Source: JAABRU01 sp050180235
GTDB lineage: Bacteria > Desulfobacterota > Desulfobacteria > Desulfobacterales > Desulfococcaceae
Assembly: GCA_050180235.1 (NCBI GenBank)
Contig: JBFXEJ010000018.1
Span: 6,426-70,425, forward strand
Length of the DNA stretch: 64,000 nucleotides
Direction of reading: 5' to 3'
Shown: positions 18,879-27,068 of the stretch, piece by piece
Layout of the letters: each line of letters opens with the position of its first letter
Numbering within the stretch: the first letter of the stretch is position 1
The notes under the pieces: model-generated
Database searches by the model: none
What the model was told of the DNA's origin: nothing
The model's input: the letters and a program-made list of their open reading frames with translations, nothing else
Position numbers and translations under genes: made by a program

Positions 18879-20543
18879 TTATCTGACAACCGCTCCCTGA
18901 CTTGCAGATGAAACCGTTTTGGCATACCGTGCCATGTATCCGCTTGTAATTTTGGGTTCAGGCCGTTTCCATGCTGCCAGACGTTTTTGGATTTCATGCT
19001 CCGGTACTTTGAGATTGATGCTCTTGGCAGGAATGTCAATAGCTATCAAATCCCCTTCTTTTACAATGGCAATGGGGCCGCCCTGCATGGCTTCGGGTGA
19101 AACATGACCAATGGATGCCCCGCGGGTTCCGCCGGAAAAACGCCCGTCTGTAAGCAAAGCCACATGCGCATCCAGTTTCATGCCTGCAATTACCGAAGTC
19201 GGTGTCAGCATTTCCCGCATTCCCGGCCCGCCCATTGGTCCTTCGTAACGGATAACAATGACATCCCCTTTCTGAATTTTGCCGTCCATAATGGCCTGAC
19301 TTGCAGCCTCTTCAGAATCAAATACACGAGCCGGGCCTTCATGCTTCATCATTTCCGCACACACGGCAGACTGTTTTACCACACAGCCTTCGGGCGCAAG
19401 ATTGCCGAAAAGAACAGCCAGCCCGCCCTGTTTATGATAGGGATTGCGCAGCGGACGGATCACATCCGGATCCAGCACCCGGACATTTCGGATATTTTCC
19501 CCCACCGTCTCTCCGGTCACAGTTATGCAGTCTTCATGAATGCGTCCGGCTTCAGACAGTACTTTTATCACTGCACCGATTCCGCCTGCCCGGTTCAAAT
19601 CTTCTATATGATCTTTCCCCCCCGGACTCAGGGAGCAGAGATGCGGTGTTTTCGCGCTGACCTCGTTGATAAGATTCAGATCAATTTCCACTCCGGTTTC
19701 TTTGGCAATCGCGGTCAGATGCAGGACAGTATTTGTCGAACATCCCAGTGCCATATCCACAGCCAGCGCGTTCTGAAAGGCTTTTTCCGTCATAATGTCT
19801 TTGGGGCAGATATTTTTTTCCCACAGATTCATAATCTGCATTCCTGCGGTTTTTGCCAGCCGGATGCGCGCTGCCATGACTGCGGGAATGGTTCCGTTTC
19901 CGGGCAGTCCCATGCCAATGGCCTCAGTCAGGCAGTTCATGGAATTCGCGGTGAACATGCCGGAGCAGGAGCCGCAGGTGGGACAGGCAGCGTCTTCCAC
20001 TTCATAGAGTTCCTCTTCGCTCATTTTGCCGGATTTGACTGCGCCCACATATTCAAAAACCGTAATCAGATCCACTTTCTGATCCTTGCGTGGATGCCGT
20101 CCCGCCAGCATGGGGCCGCCGCTGACAAAAATGGTGGGGAGATTCATCCGTGCTGCTGCCATAAGCATTCCCGGCACAATCTTATCGCAGTTGGGAACCA
20201 TGACCAGCGCATCCAGCGCATGGGCAGTTGCCATGATTTCAATGGAATCTGCAATAATCTCACGGCTGCCCAGGGAATATTTCATGCCTGTATGATTCAT
20301 GGCGATACCGTCACACACACCGATCACCCCGAATTCCACAGGTGTGCCTCCGGACATGGAAATGCCGGTTTTGACGGCCTCCGTGATGGTGTGCAGATGC
20401 ACATGACCCGGAACCAGGGTATTGGCAGAGTTGGCAATGCCGATAAGGGGACGCCGGATTTCCTCATCCGTATATCCCATAGCCTTGAACAGGGCGCGGT
20501 GCGGTGCTCTTTCGATTCCTTTTTTCGCAATGTCGCTTTTCAT
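18879..20543 (-). CDS. ilvD: Dihydroxy-acid dehydratase
   Basis: The 554-residue Fe-S enzyme dehydrates dihydroxy acids to 2-oxoacids in Ile, Val and Leu synthesis. Cluster ligands are visible in PNCDKIVPG and ACPTCGSCSGMFTANSMNCL, with GVCDGIAMNH near the N-terminus and DGRFSGGTRGASIGHVSPEA near the C-terminus. GGGAGGG at about 20550 is the ribosome site. The gene is led by a promoter, leader peptide and attenuator (separate entries), so it is probably the first structural gene of the cluster. Confidence 0.97.
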   Translation of the reverse strand: MKSDIAKKGIERAPHRALFKAMGYTDEEIRRPLIGIANSANTLVPGHVHLHTITEAVKTGISMSGGTPVEFGVIGVCDGIAMNHTGMKYSLGSREIIADSIEIMATAHALDALVMVPNCDKIVPGMLMAAARMNLPTIFVSGGPMLAGRHPRKDQKVDLITVFEYVGAVKSGKMSEEELYEVEDAACPTCGSCSGMFTANSMNCLTEAIGMGLPGNGTIPAVMAARIRLAKTAGMQIMNLWEKNICPKDIMTEKAFQNALAVDMALGCSTNTVLHLTAIAKETGVEIDLNLINEVSAKTPHLCSLSPGGKDHIEDLNRAGGIGAVIKVLSEAGRIHEDCITVTGETVGENIRNVRVLDPDVIRPLRNPYHKQGGLAVLFGNLAPEGCVVKQSAVCAEMMKHEGPARVFDSEEAASQAIMDGKIQKGDVIVIRYEGPMGGPGMREMLTPTSVIAGMKLDAHVALLTDGRFSGGTRGASIGHVSPEAMQGGPIAIVKEGDLIAIDIPAKSINLKVPEHEIQKRLAAWKRPEPKITSGYMARYAKTVSSASQGAVVR

Positions 20544-20561
20544 GCGTGAATCCCTCCCAAA

Positions 20562-20605
20562 AAAAAATCCGTCACCAGCCTTTTCGGGCTGATAACGGAT
20601 TTTTA
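20562..20605 (-). terminator. Attenuator terminator hairpin upstream of ilvD
   Basis: On the minus strand AATCCGTTATCAGCC pairs with GGCTGGTGACGGATT around a short CGAAAA loop and is followed by nine T residues. It ends just before the ilvD ribosome site, so termination here would prevent ilvD expression. Confidence 0.85.
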
Positions 20606-20648
20606 CAGATTTATAAAAATACCGGCAAATTTAGGCCATTATCAACCC
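20586..20648 (-). promoter_or_regulatory. Antiterminator pairing segments of the ilv leader
   Basis: GGGTTGATAATGG (20636-20648), which overlaps the leader stop codon, can pair over all 13 bases (two G-U) with CCGTTATCAGCCC (20586-20598), the 5' arm of the terminator. The two structures are mutually exclusive, as expected of ribosome-mediated attenuation. Confidence 0.8.
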
Positions 20649-20725
20649 ATTTCCTTTCTGAGGGGAAGGACGCCCAGCAGAAGGACCAGAATAATAAGGT
20701 TAATAATGATAAATATACCGTTCAT
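20642..20725 (-). CDS. ilv leader peptide, 27 residues
   Basis: The peptide starts MNGIFIIINLIILVLLLGVL, with six Ile, seven Leu and two Val among 27 residues, then a charged end and TGA. It has a GGAAAG site upstream and lies between the promoter and the terminator hairpin. Stalling of the ribosome at Ile, Leu or Val codons would leave the antiterminator segment free and allow ilvD transcription; normal translation to the stop would cover it and allow the terminator to form. The mechanism is inferred from layout and base pairing. An alternative is a small membrane peptide, but position and composition favour a leader. Confidence 0.85.
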   Translation of the reverse strand: MNGIFIIINLIILVLLLGVLPLRKEMG

Positions 20726-20752
20726 TTTCTTTCCATATTAAAAGTTTATTAC

Positions 20753-20781
20753 TTCATAACAGGGTTTGGGAATGTTGTCAA
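20753..20781 (-). promoter_or_regulatory. Sigma70-type promoter for the ilv cluster
   Basis: TTGACA (20776-20781) and TATGAA (20753-20758) are separated by 17 bases on the minus strand. Transcription would start near 20746, about 20 bases before the leader peptide. Confidence 0.75.
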
Positions 20782-21013
20782 CTTTTTTTGTGAAGAGAAT
20801 TGTTTTGGAACCTTAATGCCGGGTACGGGGCAAAAATAAACGCAGCATGGGAAATTTATCCGCCTCATTATCACAGTTCTGATGCCGGAATATCAGATGT
20901 GAGAAAAAATAAAAAACTGCTTCACCATTAATCTTTTTCCCCTGATGCAAAAAGCATTGATTCCGGATGATGATTGTGGTTTAATGTTTATAAACTGAAA
21001 GCGGAGCATTGTC

Positions 21014-21451
21014 ATGAACCTTTCCAAAGCACTCCCTGAATTCCGGCTGATTCCTTTTCAGACTTTTCAGATTCCCGAAGGGAAAACTTTGAAAATTGCG
21101 GAAACAAAGGAAAAAGCCAAAGCAGATGAAGAAAATGAAAAAGCCATCCGGTGTGCAAACTGTGGTTTCGGGATTACCACAGCCAAAGAGAGGATGGATA
21201 TGGACGGGAGACATACCCATGTGTTCAACAATCCGGCCGGCTATATTTTTGAAATCGGCTGTTTTGCCTCTGCTCCGGGATGTGTGAACAAAGGTGAGCC
21301 GACTATGGAATTCACCTGGTTTGCAGGCTTTGCCTGGCGCTTTGCCCTGTGCGGAAACTGTTTAGCACATCTGGGATGGCTGTATCAGTCCGGAGGGGGA
21401 CGCAGTTTTTACGGACTGATCCTGGCCCATATTGTGGAGGACATGATATGA
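21014..21451 (+). CDS. Bacterial cereblon-type CULT domain protein
   Basis: In this 145-residue protein Cys47, Cys50, Cys113 and Cys116 form a zinc site, and Trp102, Trp108 and Trp122 keep the exact spacing (6 and 14) of the three cage tryptophans of human cereblon (Trp380, Trp386, Trp400). The blocks NNPAGYIFE, TWFAGFAW and HLGW match the CULT domain, which binds cyclic imides such as thalidomide and, in eukaryotes, imide C-terminal degrons. The free-standing length resembles known bacterial single-domain homologues. The first 40 residues are a charged extension. Stop and following ATG overlap (ATGA at 21448). The physiological ligand is unknown. Confidence 0.88.
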   Translation: MNLSKALPEFRLIPFQTFQIPEGKTLKIAETKEKAKADEENEKAIRCANCGFGITTAKERMDMDGRHTHVFNNPAGYIFEIGCFASAPGCVNKGEPTMEFTWFAGFAWRFALCGNCLAHLGWLYQSGGGRSFYGLILAHIVEDMI

Positions 21452-21522
21452 AACTCTTCTCCGTCATTTTTCCGTTTCTGTAGTCTGCCTCTGGAAAATG
21501 GAGAAAAAATATACTGATATTA

Positions 21523-21849
21523 TTGCCCTTTGTCTTTTTTGGGATTGTAACGTCAGCAAATGCGGGAGAAATATCATTTCCTTCTGAAGTCAGAGATTTT
21601 ATCCTGGAGCGTGAACTCTGCGATCACTTTCGCGGGGAACCGCACGAAGGCAATCATCCGGAACAGATCAAAAGAAGGGAATTCATTTATGAGAGTCTTG
21701 AAAAATACTGTAATGGTACGGACAGTCGACTTGCCGCGTTAAAGAAAAAATACAAAAACAGCAGAGGGATTATGCAGCATCTCGGCAAATATGAGGAAAA
21801 TGTCGAACATTCCTCTCATGGCGGTTTATATGAAAACAAGGAAAAATAA
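21523..21849 (+). CDS. Small secreted protein, start uncertain
   Basis: About 108 residues: a hydrophobic segment ending TSANA is a likely signal peptide, followed by a polar mature part with two cysteines (ELCDHFRGEP and EKYCNGTDSRL). The true start is unclear: an ATG at 21448, coupled to the CULT gene, is in the same frame, but TAG at 21481 interrupts after 11 codons. Either a TTG/CTG start near 21511-21523 is used or the gene carries a nonsense mutation. No family is recognised. Expected location is periplasmic. Confidence 0.6.
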   Translation: MPFVFFGIVTSANAGEISFPSEVRDFILERELCDHFRGEPHEGNHPEQIKRREFIYESLEKYCNGTDSRLAALKKKYKNSRGIMQHLGKYEENVEHSSHGGLYENKEK

Positions 21850-21858
21850 AAGTCTGTT

Positions 21859-22170
21859 ATGATATTTATAGGCGGTATTTCTCCAAAAATCAGGGTGATT
21901 GATGAAAAACCCGTGATCTGTCCGGTCTGCGGTCTGGCGCAGGCATATTACAAAAGGGTGGATTATTATCTGAACCTTTTTTTCATTCCCCTGTTCTGCG
22001 TGAAAAAGGGCGAACCCTTTCTTATGTGCGAACGCTGTGAACGGAATGTCCATGAAATGGGCCCGGAATATGAGGACTTTCTGAATAAACAGGATGTGGT
22101 TTGCAGACACTGCGGACGGGCTTTGCATCCGGAATTCCGGTATTGTCCCTTCTGCGGGAAAAAGGTATGA
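21859..22170 (+). CDS. Double zinc-ribbon protein
   Basis: The 103-residue protein contains three CxxC pairs plus one more: ICPVCG (residues about 21-26), MCERCE (56-61), VCRHCG (80-85) and YCPFCGKK (94-101), enough for two treble-clef or zinc-ribbon sites. The middle (YYLNLFFIPLFCVKK) is hydrophobic. Function is unknown; such proteins are often nucleic acid or protein adaptors. Its TGA overlaps the ATG of trmL, so it is translationally coupled to a tRNA methyltransferase gene. Confidence 0.75.
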   Translation: MIFIGGISPKIRVIDEKPVICPVCGLAQAYYKRVDYYLNLFFIPLFCVKKGEPFLMCERCERNVHEMGPEYEDFLNKQDVVCRHCGRALHPEFRYCPFCGKKV

Positions 22171-22655
22171 ATGAGGAAAAAATTGAGCGGCATGTGGTGC
22201 TGGTCTGTCCGGAAGTACACTGGAACACCGGCAATGCAGGCCGCACCTGTCTGGGAACAGGGTCATTTCTTCATCTTATCCGCCCTTTGGGTTTTTCCCT
22301 TTCGGATAAGCATGTCAGAAGGGCCGGTCTGGATTACTGGTCAAAGGTAAAATTTTCAGTATGGGATAATTTTGATGTATTCCGGGCAGAAATGAAATGC
22401 AGGAAGGAAGAGGTGTTTCTGTTTTCCAAAAAGGGGGCAAAATCTTTCTGGTCAGCATCCTGGTCACAGCGTTCCTTTCTGGTGTTTGGATCTGAAACCA
22501 AAGGGCTGCCTGAGGAGTTACTGTCCATGTATAAAGATAATGTCTGGCATATTCCTGTTTTACAGGAAATTCGTTCTCTTAATCTTTCCACATCCGTAGG
22601 AATTGCACTGTATGAAAGTCTCCGTTTTTCTGCATTTCCGCACGGATGGGAATAA
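22167..22655 (+). CDS. trmL: tRNA (cytidine/uridine-34 2'-O)-methyltransferase
   Basis: The 162-residue SPOUT methyltransferase methylates the wobble ribose of tRNA-Leu. Family landmarks are VLVCPEVHWNTGNAGRTCLGTG (normally PEIPxNTGNIxR), FGSETKGLPEE and IPVLQEIRSLNLSTSVGIALYE, which together form the trefoil knot cofactor site. Met at 22167 was chosen because it overlaps the preceding stop and fits the usual N-terminus; an upstream extension would lie in the zinc-ribbon gene. Length is typical. Confidence 0.92.
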   Translation: MNEEKIERHVVLVCPEVHWNTGNAGRTCLGTGSFLHLIRPLGFSLSDKHVRRAGLDYWSKVKFSVWDNFDVFRAEMKCRKEEVFLFSKKGAKSFWSASWSQRSFLVFGSETKGLPEELLSMYKDNVWHIPVLQEIRSLNLSTSVGIALYESLRFSAFPHGWE

Positions 22656-22695
22656 AAAATCCGATATTTTTTACGTTAATTTGACATATCGTGCA

Positions 22696-22872
22696 TTACT
22701 TTCCGAATTTTTTCTTAACTTCTGCAACACCAATCAGTCCGAAACCCAGAATCAGCATGGATGCGGATTCTGTAACTGTAAATGTTTCTGAAGCATTCGG
22801 AAGTGCTCCGGCAATTCCGGACAGCAGAATAACTATGATGACCGTATAGACGGCTGATAATATTTTTTTCAT
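22696..22872 (-). CDS. PEP-CTERM-like mini-protein
   Basis: A 58-residue protein from ATG 22872, which follows a good AGGAAG site. The N-terminus (MKKILSAVYTVIIVILLSGIAGA) is a signal peptide. After only about 12 residues comes VTESASMLILGFGLIGVAEVKKKFGK, which matches the exosortase sorting signal layout (PEP-like motif, hydrophobic helix, basic tail), with TES in place of PEP. Nearly no mature protein lies between the two signals. It could be a truncated substrate or a genuine tiny one. No exosortase gene is in the window. Confidence 0.6.
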   Translation of the reverse strand: MKKILSAVYTVIIVILLSGIAGALPNASETFTVTESASMLILGFGLIGVAEVKKKFGK

Positions 22873-23800
22873 TGTTCTCTTCCTTTCTGTTTGATGTTTT
22901 TCATATCCTGAAGCAGTTTTTCCTGAAAAAATGACAAATATAACCGAACATCGTTTGGAAGTTTCATATGCACAATGCGTACCAAAACACTGTTCAGTCA
23001 TAAAAATATTTGGGAGGAAAACAGTCATAAAAATATAATTATTTAATTTTTCAATAATAAATTCAAAATATTTTTATGCGGTTTTCCGCACAATCTGTGA
23101 CCAGTGGATATATGTCTGATTTGGAAAATGGCATAACTGTCTGATTTTCTTGTTTGTCATCTTAGCAGACAGTCAGCAGACGGCAAAATTGATTAAACTG
23201 TCAGATACTGCGTATATATTTAGAATGATGCAGGTATGAAAACCAGCATCAAAAAATACAAGTTAATCTCCAAAAATTGGAGATTAACATATATATGTCT
23301 GATAATATTTTTTTATTTATCAGAAAAAGATTCCATATGATAAAAAAAAGAGTTTTAGGAATTTGGTGAAAAAATAAAAGGCCAAAGCGACTTATAAACA
23401 TTAATTATCTGATTATATTATTTATTTGCTAAACAGACACCGGAAATTTTTTGGACATGCTTTTCATATTTTTGTTAATATATTGATATATATAAATATT
23501 TATTATTTACTGCAAATTTTGCAGTAAATAATACAAAAAATGTAGTATCTGCAAAAAATGTAATAAACTGATATTATAGAATAAATATTTTTTTGAGAAT
23601 TTGTCTTAAATATGGTGCGGAAAATGCAAAAGCAGCTTTTCTGCTTTTTTTCACATTTTCTGTGATCATTTTTATGAAGCAAAGAGGGTATAATTGACAT
23701 TATTGCCAATAAGGAATATAATACAAATTTTATTGAAAAATAAAACAGTGTTTCATGGATTTCCTTTGAATTTTCAGGGAACACATACCGGAGCTGAAAT
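22873..23800. other. Long AT-rich gene-free region upstream of the membrane-fusion protein
   Basis: No convincing gene in 928 bases. It holds two strong hairpins: GTTAATCTCCAA with its complement at 23262-23288, and a nearly perfect palindrome with 16-bp arms and a single central T at 23501-23533 (arm TATTATTTACTGCAAA). These may be regulatory sites or terminators. Confidence 0.6.
23501..23533. repeat. Perfect palindrome, 16-bp arms
   Basis: TATTATTTACTGCAAA, one T, then its exact complement. It lies about 270 bases before the membrane-fusion protein gene. It could be a large operator or a cruciform-forming site. Confidence 0.7.
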
Positions 23801-24931
23801 ATGAAAAAGAAGATTTTTTTTACCATTATCGGATTAATCCTGTTTACCGGTCTGATTGGCGGAATCAAGGCCCTGCAGATTGGCAAAATGATTGCCCAGG
23901 GCAAAAGTTTTTCCCCGCCGCCTGAGACCGTGACCACTGCTGCGGTCAGTAAACAGTCATGGGAAACCCTGCGGACTTCCGTAGGTTCTCTGACTGCGGT
24001 TCAGGGAGTGACACTGACTGCGGAACTGACCGGAAAAATAACAGAAATAGCTTTTGAATCCGGTGCAAAGGTCCAAGCCGGTGATCTTCTGATCAGGCAG
24101 GACATATCCTCGGAGGAAGCCCAGCTTCGCTCTGCCGAGGCATCGGTGATCCTTGCAAAAGCCAATTTTGACCGTGCCAAAAAGGTTCTGGCACAGAAAG
24201 CCATTTCAGAAACCGAATTTGACAGCGCAAAAGCCCGGTACATATCTGCCCAGGCCGATGCAGACGGCATTCGTGCGGTTATTGCCAAGAAGACCATCAT
24301 TGCTCCCTTTGCCGGACGCCTCGGGATCCGCATGGTCAATCTGGGACAGATCATTAATCAGGGCGAGCCAATTGTTTCCCTGCAGGCCATTGATCCGATT
24401 TTTGTCAATTTTCTCCTTCCCCAGCATCAGCTTGCGGATATTCATGCAGGTCTGAGCGTCCGGATCAAAGCGGATGCGCTTTCCGATCAGGTGGTGGAAG
24501 GCACAATCACGGCCATCAATCCTGAAGTGGATACGGCCACGCGCAATATCCGTATACAGGCCACAATACAAAACGCACAGGAATTATTGCGTCCCGGCAT
24601 GTTTGTCAATGTGTCTGTGGTGCTGCCGGAACAGGAGCCGGTGCTGAGCATTCCGGCCACGGCTGTGCTGTATGCGCCATACAGTGATTCGGTTTTTGTG
24701 GTGGAGAACACAAAGGAAGAGAAAAAAGAATCTCCCGGTCAGGTCATCCGGCAGCAGTTTGTGCGGATTGGAAAGAAACGGGGAGATTTTCTTGCGGTTG
24801 TTTCCGGTCTCAAAGAAGGGGATACGATTGTCAGCACCGGTGTTTTCAAACTGCGCAATGGTCAGGCTGTTGTTGTTGACAATACCCTAAGCCCGGAATT
24901 CCGGCTTGCACCTGAACCCGAAGACAGTTAA
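23801..24931 (+). CDS. RND efflux membrane-fusion (periplasmic adaptor) protein
   Basis: The 376-residue HlyD/AcrA-type adaptor has an N-terminal membrane anchor (IFFTIIGLILFTGLIGGI), a biotinyl-lipoyl-like half (LTGKITEIAFESGAKVQAGDLL, about 75-97), a coiled-coil hairpin, the second lipoyl half (TIIAPFAGRLGIRMVNLGQII) and the beta-barrel and membrane-proximal domains to the C-terminus. It should link an inner-membrane RND pump to an outer-membrane channel. No pump gene follows; repeats and an unrelated flavoprotein gene come next. Its last 77 codons are duplicated at 31905-32140. Confidence 0.9.
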   Translation: MKKKIFFTIIGLILFTGLIGGIKALQIGKMIAQGKSFSPPPETVTTAAVSKQSWETLRTSVGSLTAVQGVTLTAELTGKITEIAFESGAKVQAGDLLIRQDISSEEAQLRSAEASVILAKANFDRAKKVLAQKAISETEFDSAKARYISAQADADGIRAVIAKKTIIAPFAGRLGIRMVNLGQIINQGEPIVSLQAIDPIFVNFLLPQHQLADIHAGLSVRIKADALSDQVVEGTITAINPEVDTATRNIRIQATIQNAQELLRPGMFVNVSVVLPEQEPVLSIPATAVLYAPYSDSVFVVENTKEEKKESPGQVIRQQFVRIGKKRGDFLAVVSGLKEGDTIVSTGVFKLRNGQAVVVDNTLSPEFRLAPEPEDS

Positions 24932-24941
24932 GTAACTTATA

Positions 24942-25092
24942 TTATAGCGATTCGCCATTGGTTTAATTCAATATTGTCAGTTTTTCCGCAGTTTTGTCTG
25001 TGCAAAAAACCGCTCCGCTTAATTTTTGCAATCCTCCGGATCAGTTCGGATGGGAGTGCAGATTGTATCAGGTCTATGGTGAATCGGTATTA
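24942..25092. mobile_element. MITE-like element D, copy 2
   Basis: Ends GCGATTCGCCATTGGTTT and complement of CTATGGTGAATCGGTATTA with the same inner GCAAAAAACCGCTCCGCTTAA hairpin as copy 1. It starts 11 bases after the membrane-fusion stop and abuts the 8-bp target of the 192-bp element. Confidence 0.65.
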
Positions 25093-25100
25093 CACAACCG

Positions 25101-25292
25101 GGTAGTGGGACTTTTCATGCTGATTTTTTTAATATATAAATCAATATGTTATTTATAATCAGTATAATCAGTATCATGGATGTATCGTATAACTATTTGT
25201 ATTTATTGTGTATATACAAAAATCAGTATATTTTTGAAAATATAATAATATTAAGCAGTTATTTTTTTGTCAGTATGTGCAGACCCACTACC
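25101..25292. mobile_element. 192-bp MITE A, copy 1
   Basis: Ends GGTAGTGGGAC and GACCCACTACC, with an 8-bp target duplication CACAACCG at 25093-25100 and 25293-25300. It has the same length as copies at 28848 and 53305. No coding capacity. Confidence 0.92.
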
Positions 25293-25420
25293 CACAACCG
25301 TTCCAAAAATCAGGAAATCATCTTCTTAATCTGTCATTTCGGAGAAAGTTTGAATCCTGTATTTTCAAACAGTTATGAGTACCTATTTTTATCGCTATGA
25401 TAATAATGCGTAAGGTCAAT

Positions 25421-25568
25421 TTAATAACTGATGTTACGCCAAATCGTCATACCGGAGAAAGTCGGCAGCCGGAACGCTTGACAGTACTGGATTCCGGTTT
25501 TTGCCGTAATGAAGGGAAATACAGTATTCTGCCGGGTTCTGAAGGATCGGCGTAACATCAGTTAATAA
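25421..25568. mobile_element. Inverted-repeat element F
   Basis: 148 bp bounded by TTAATAACTGATGTTACGCC and a complement matching at 18 of 20 positions (25549-25568). The interior carries a GTCATACCGGAGAAAG-type repeat. Probably a non-autonomous element; it ends just before the flavoprotein gene. Confidence 0.7.
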
Positions 25569-25601
25569 AAAGCATGGGCAAGTGACAGCAGGAGAAAGCA
25601 A

Positions 25602-27068
25602 ATGACAGATTATGATTATGACATTGGCATTATCGGCGGAGGAGCGGCTGGTTTGACTGTCGCGTCCGGTTCAGCGCAACTGGGCGCAAAAACCCTTTTG
25701 ATTGAAAAAGAAAAGGAACTCGGCGGAGACTGCCTGCATTTTGGCTGCGTGCCGAGCAAAACTTTGATCAAAACCGCGCATGTTTATCATACAATGAAAC
25801 ATGCAAAAGAATTCGGGCTGCCGGAAACAGACATTCAACCGGTTGATTTCAAACAAATATCAGCACGAATCCGCTCGGTCATTTCTGTGATTCAAAAGCA
25901 TGATTCGGAAGAAAGGTTTTGCAGTCTGGGCGCAAAAGTGATATTTGGCGAACCTGAATTTGCAGATGAACACAGCATCCGTATGAACGGAAAAACCTTT
26001 TCCGCAAAAAACTGGGTCATCGCAACCGGTTCTTCTGCTGCGGTTCCGCCCATTCCCGGGCTGGATAAAACCCCGTTTATCACCAACCGTGAAATTTTTT
26101 ATATGGACAAACTTCCTGAATCCATGATCATTCTAGGTGGCGGCCCCATCGGATGCGAAATGGCGCAGGCATTCAGCCGATTGGGAACAAAAATTACAGT
26201 TATTGACGGCGGAGGACAGATTCTGGGCAAAGAGGATCCGGACATGGCTCAGTCGGTTATGAACATGATGCTGTCCGAAGGTGTGGTTTTTTATTTAAAC
26301 AGTTCTATAGAATCCGCCAAAGACCTAGGTTCCCGAAAAGAAATCGTGATTAAAAACAAAGGCGGAAATCCGGTCAGTCTGAAAGCAGAAACCATACTTG
26401 TGGCACTTGGCAGAAAACCGAATATCATAAATCTGGGACTGGAAAACATCGGCGTAAAAACAGACCGCCGTGGAGTGATTGTTGACAAACGGCTGAGAAC
26501 CAGTCAGAAACATATTTATGCGGCAGGAGATGTATCCGGAGGATTTCAGTTTACTCATGCTGCGGGTTATCAGGGCGGTATTGTTGTCAGCAATGCGGTT
26601 TTTCATATTCCCCGAAGTGTGGATTACAAATGGCTTCCCTGGTGTACATTTACAGATCCGCCGCTGGGAAGTATCGGCATGAATGAAACAATGGCAAAAG
26701 CAGCGGGAATCGAATATACGGTCTGGACAGAGGAATTTAAAAACAATGACCGGAGTCTTGCAGAAGGTCAGCGAACCGGAAAAATCAAAATGCTGCTGGA
26801 CAGCAAAGAAAAACCCCTAGGTGTTCAGATTTTCGGCCCCAATGCAGGGGATTTGCTCGGCGAATGGGCAGCGGTGCTCAACGGCAAAGTGAAACTCTCC
26901 ACCCTTGCAGCCGCAATTCACCCCTATCCCACCATCGCAGAAATCAACAGGAAAGTGGCAGGATCGCTCTTTTCCCCCAAAATATTCTCCGATAAAATCA
27001 AAAAAGGGCTCAAATTTTTCTTCAACCTGAAAGGACGCGCATGCGGCCCGGATGCCTGTGAGGAGTAA
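25602..27068 (+). CDS. MerA-like FAD-dependent pyridine nucleotide-disulfide oxidoreductase
   Basis: The 488-residue flavoprotein has an FAD-binding GGGAAGL motif (residues 12-18), the redox-active pair Cys44 and Cys49 in GGDCLHFGCVPSKT, an NAD(P)H-binding GGGPIGCEMAQ block (about 180-190), the second FAD motif IYAAGDVSGG and a dimerisation domain (HPYPTIAEINRKVAG). It groups by eye with the mercuric reductase/dihydrolipoamide dehydrogenase-like proteins, but lacks an N-terminal metal-binding domain and C-terminal vicinal cysteines of true MerA. Substrate is not known. It heads a plus-strand series with a radical SAM protein and a TVP38 protein, a frequent neighbourhood for this subfamily. 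Confidence 0.9.
   Translation: MTDYDYDIGIIGGGAAGLTVASGSAQLGAKTLLIEKEKELGGDCLHFGCVPSKTLIKTAHVYHTMKHAKEFGLPETDIQPVDFKQISARIRSVISVIQKHDSEERFCSLGAKVIFGEPEFADEHSIRMNGKTFSAKNWVIATGSSAAVPPIPGLDKTPFITNREIFYMDKLPESMIILGGGPIGCEMAQAFSRLGTKITVIDGGGQILGKEDPDMAQSVMNMMLSEGVVFYLNSSIESAKDLGSRKEIVIKNKGGNPVSLKAETILVALGRKPNIINLGLENIGVKTDRRGVIVDKRLRTSQKHIYAAGDVSGGFQFTHAAGYQGGIVVSNAVFHIPRSVDYKWLPWCTFTDPPLGSIGMNETMAKAAGIEYTVWTEEFKNNDRSLAEGQRTGKIKMLLDSKEKPLGVQIFGPNAGDLLGEWAAVLNGKVKLSTLAAAIHPYPTIAEINRKVAGSLFSPKIFSDKIKKGLKFFFNLKGRACGPDACEE

Noticed and set aside
19104..20549. 481-codon plus-strand frame opposite ilvD
   Set aside because: Same reason; the ilvD motifs are complete on the minus strand.
25602..27068. merA assignment for the flavoprotein
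   Set aside because: No HMA domain, no C-terminal cysteine pair and no mer genes nearby.
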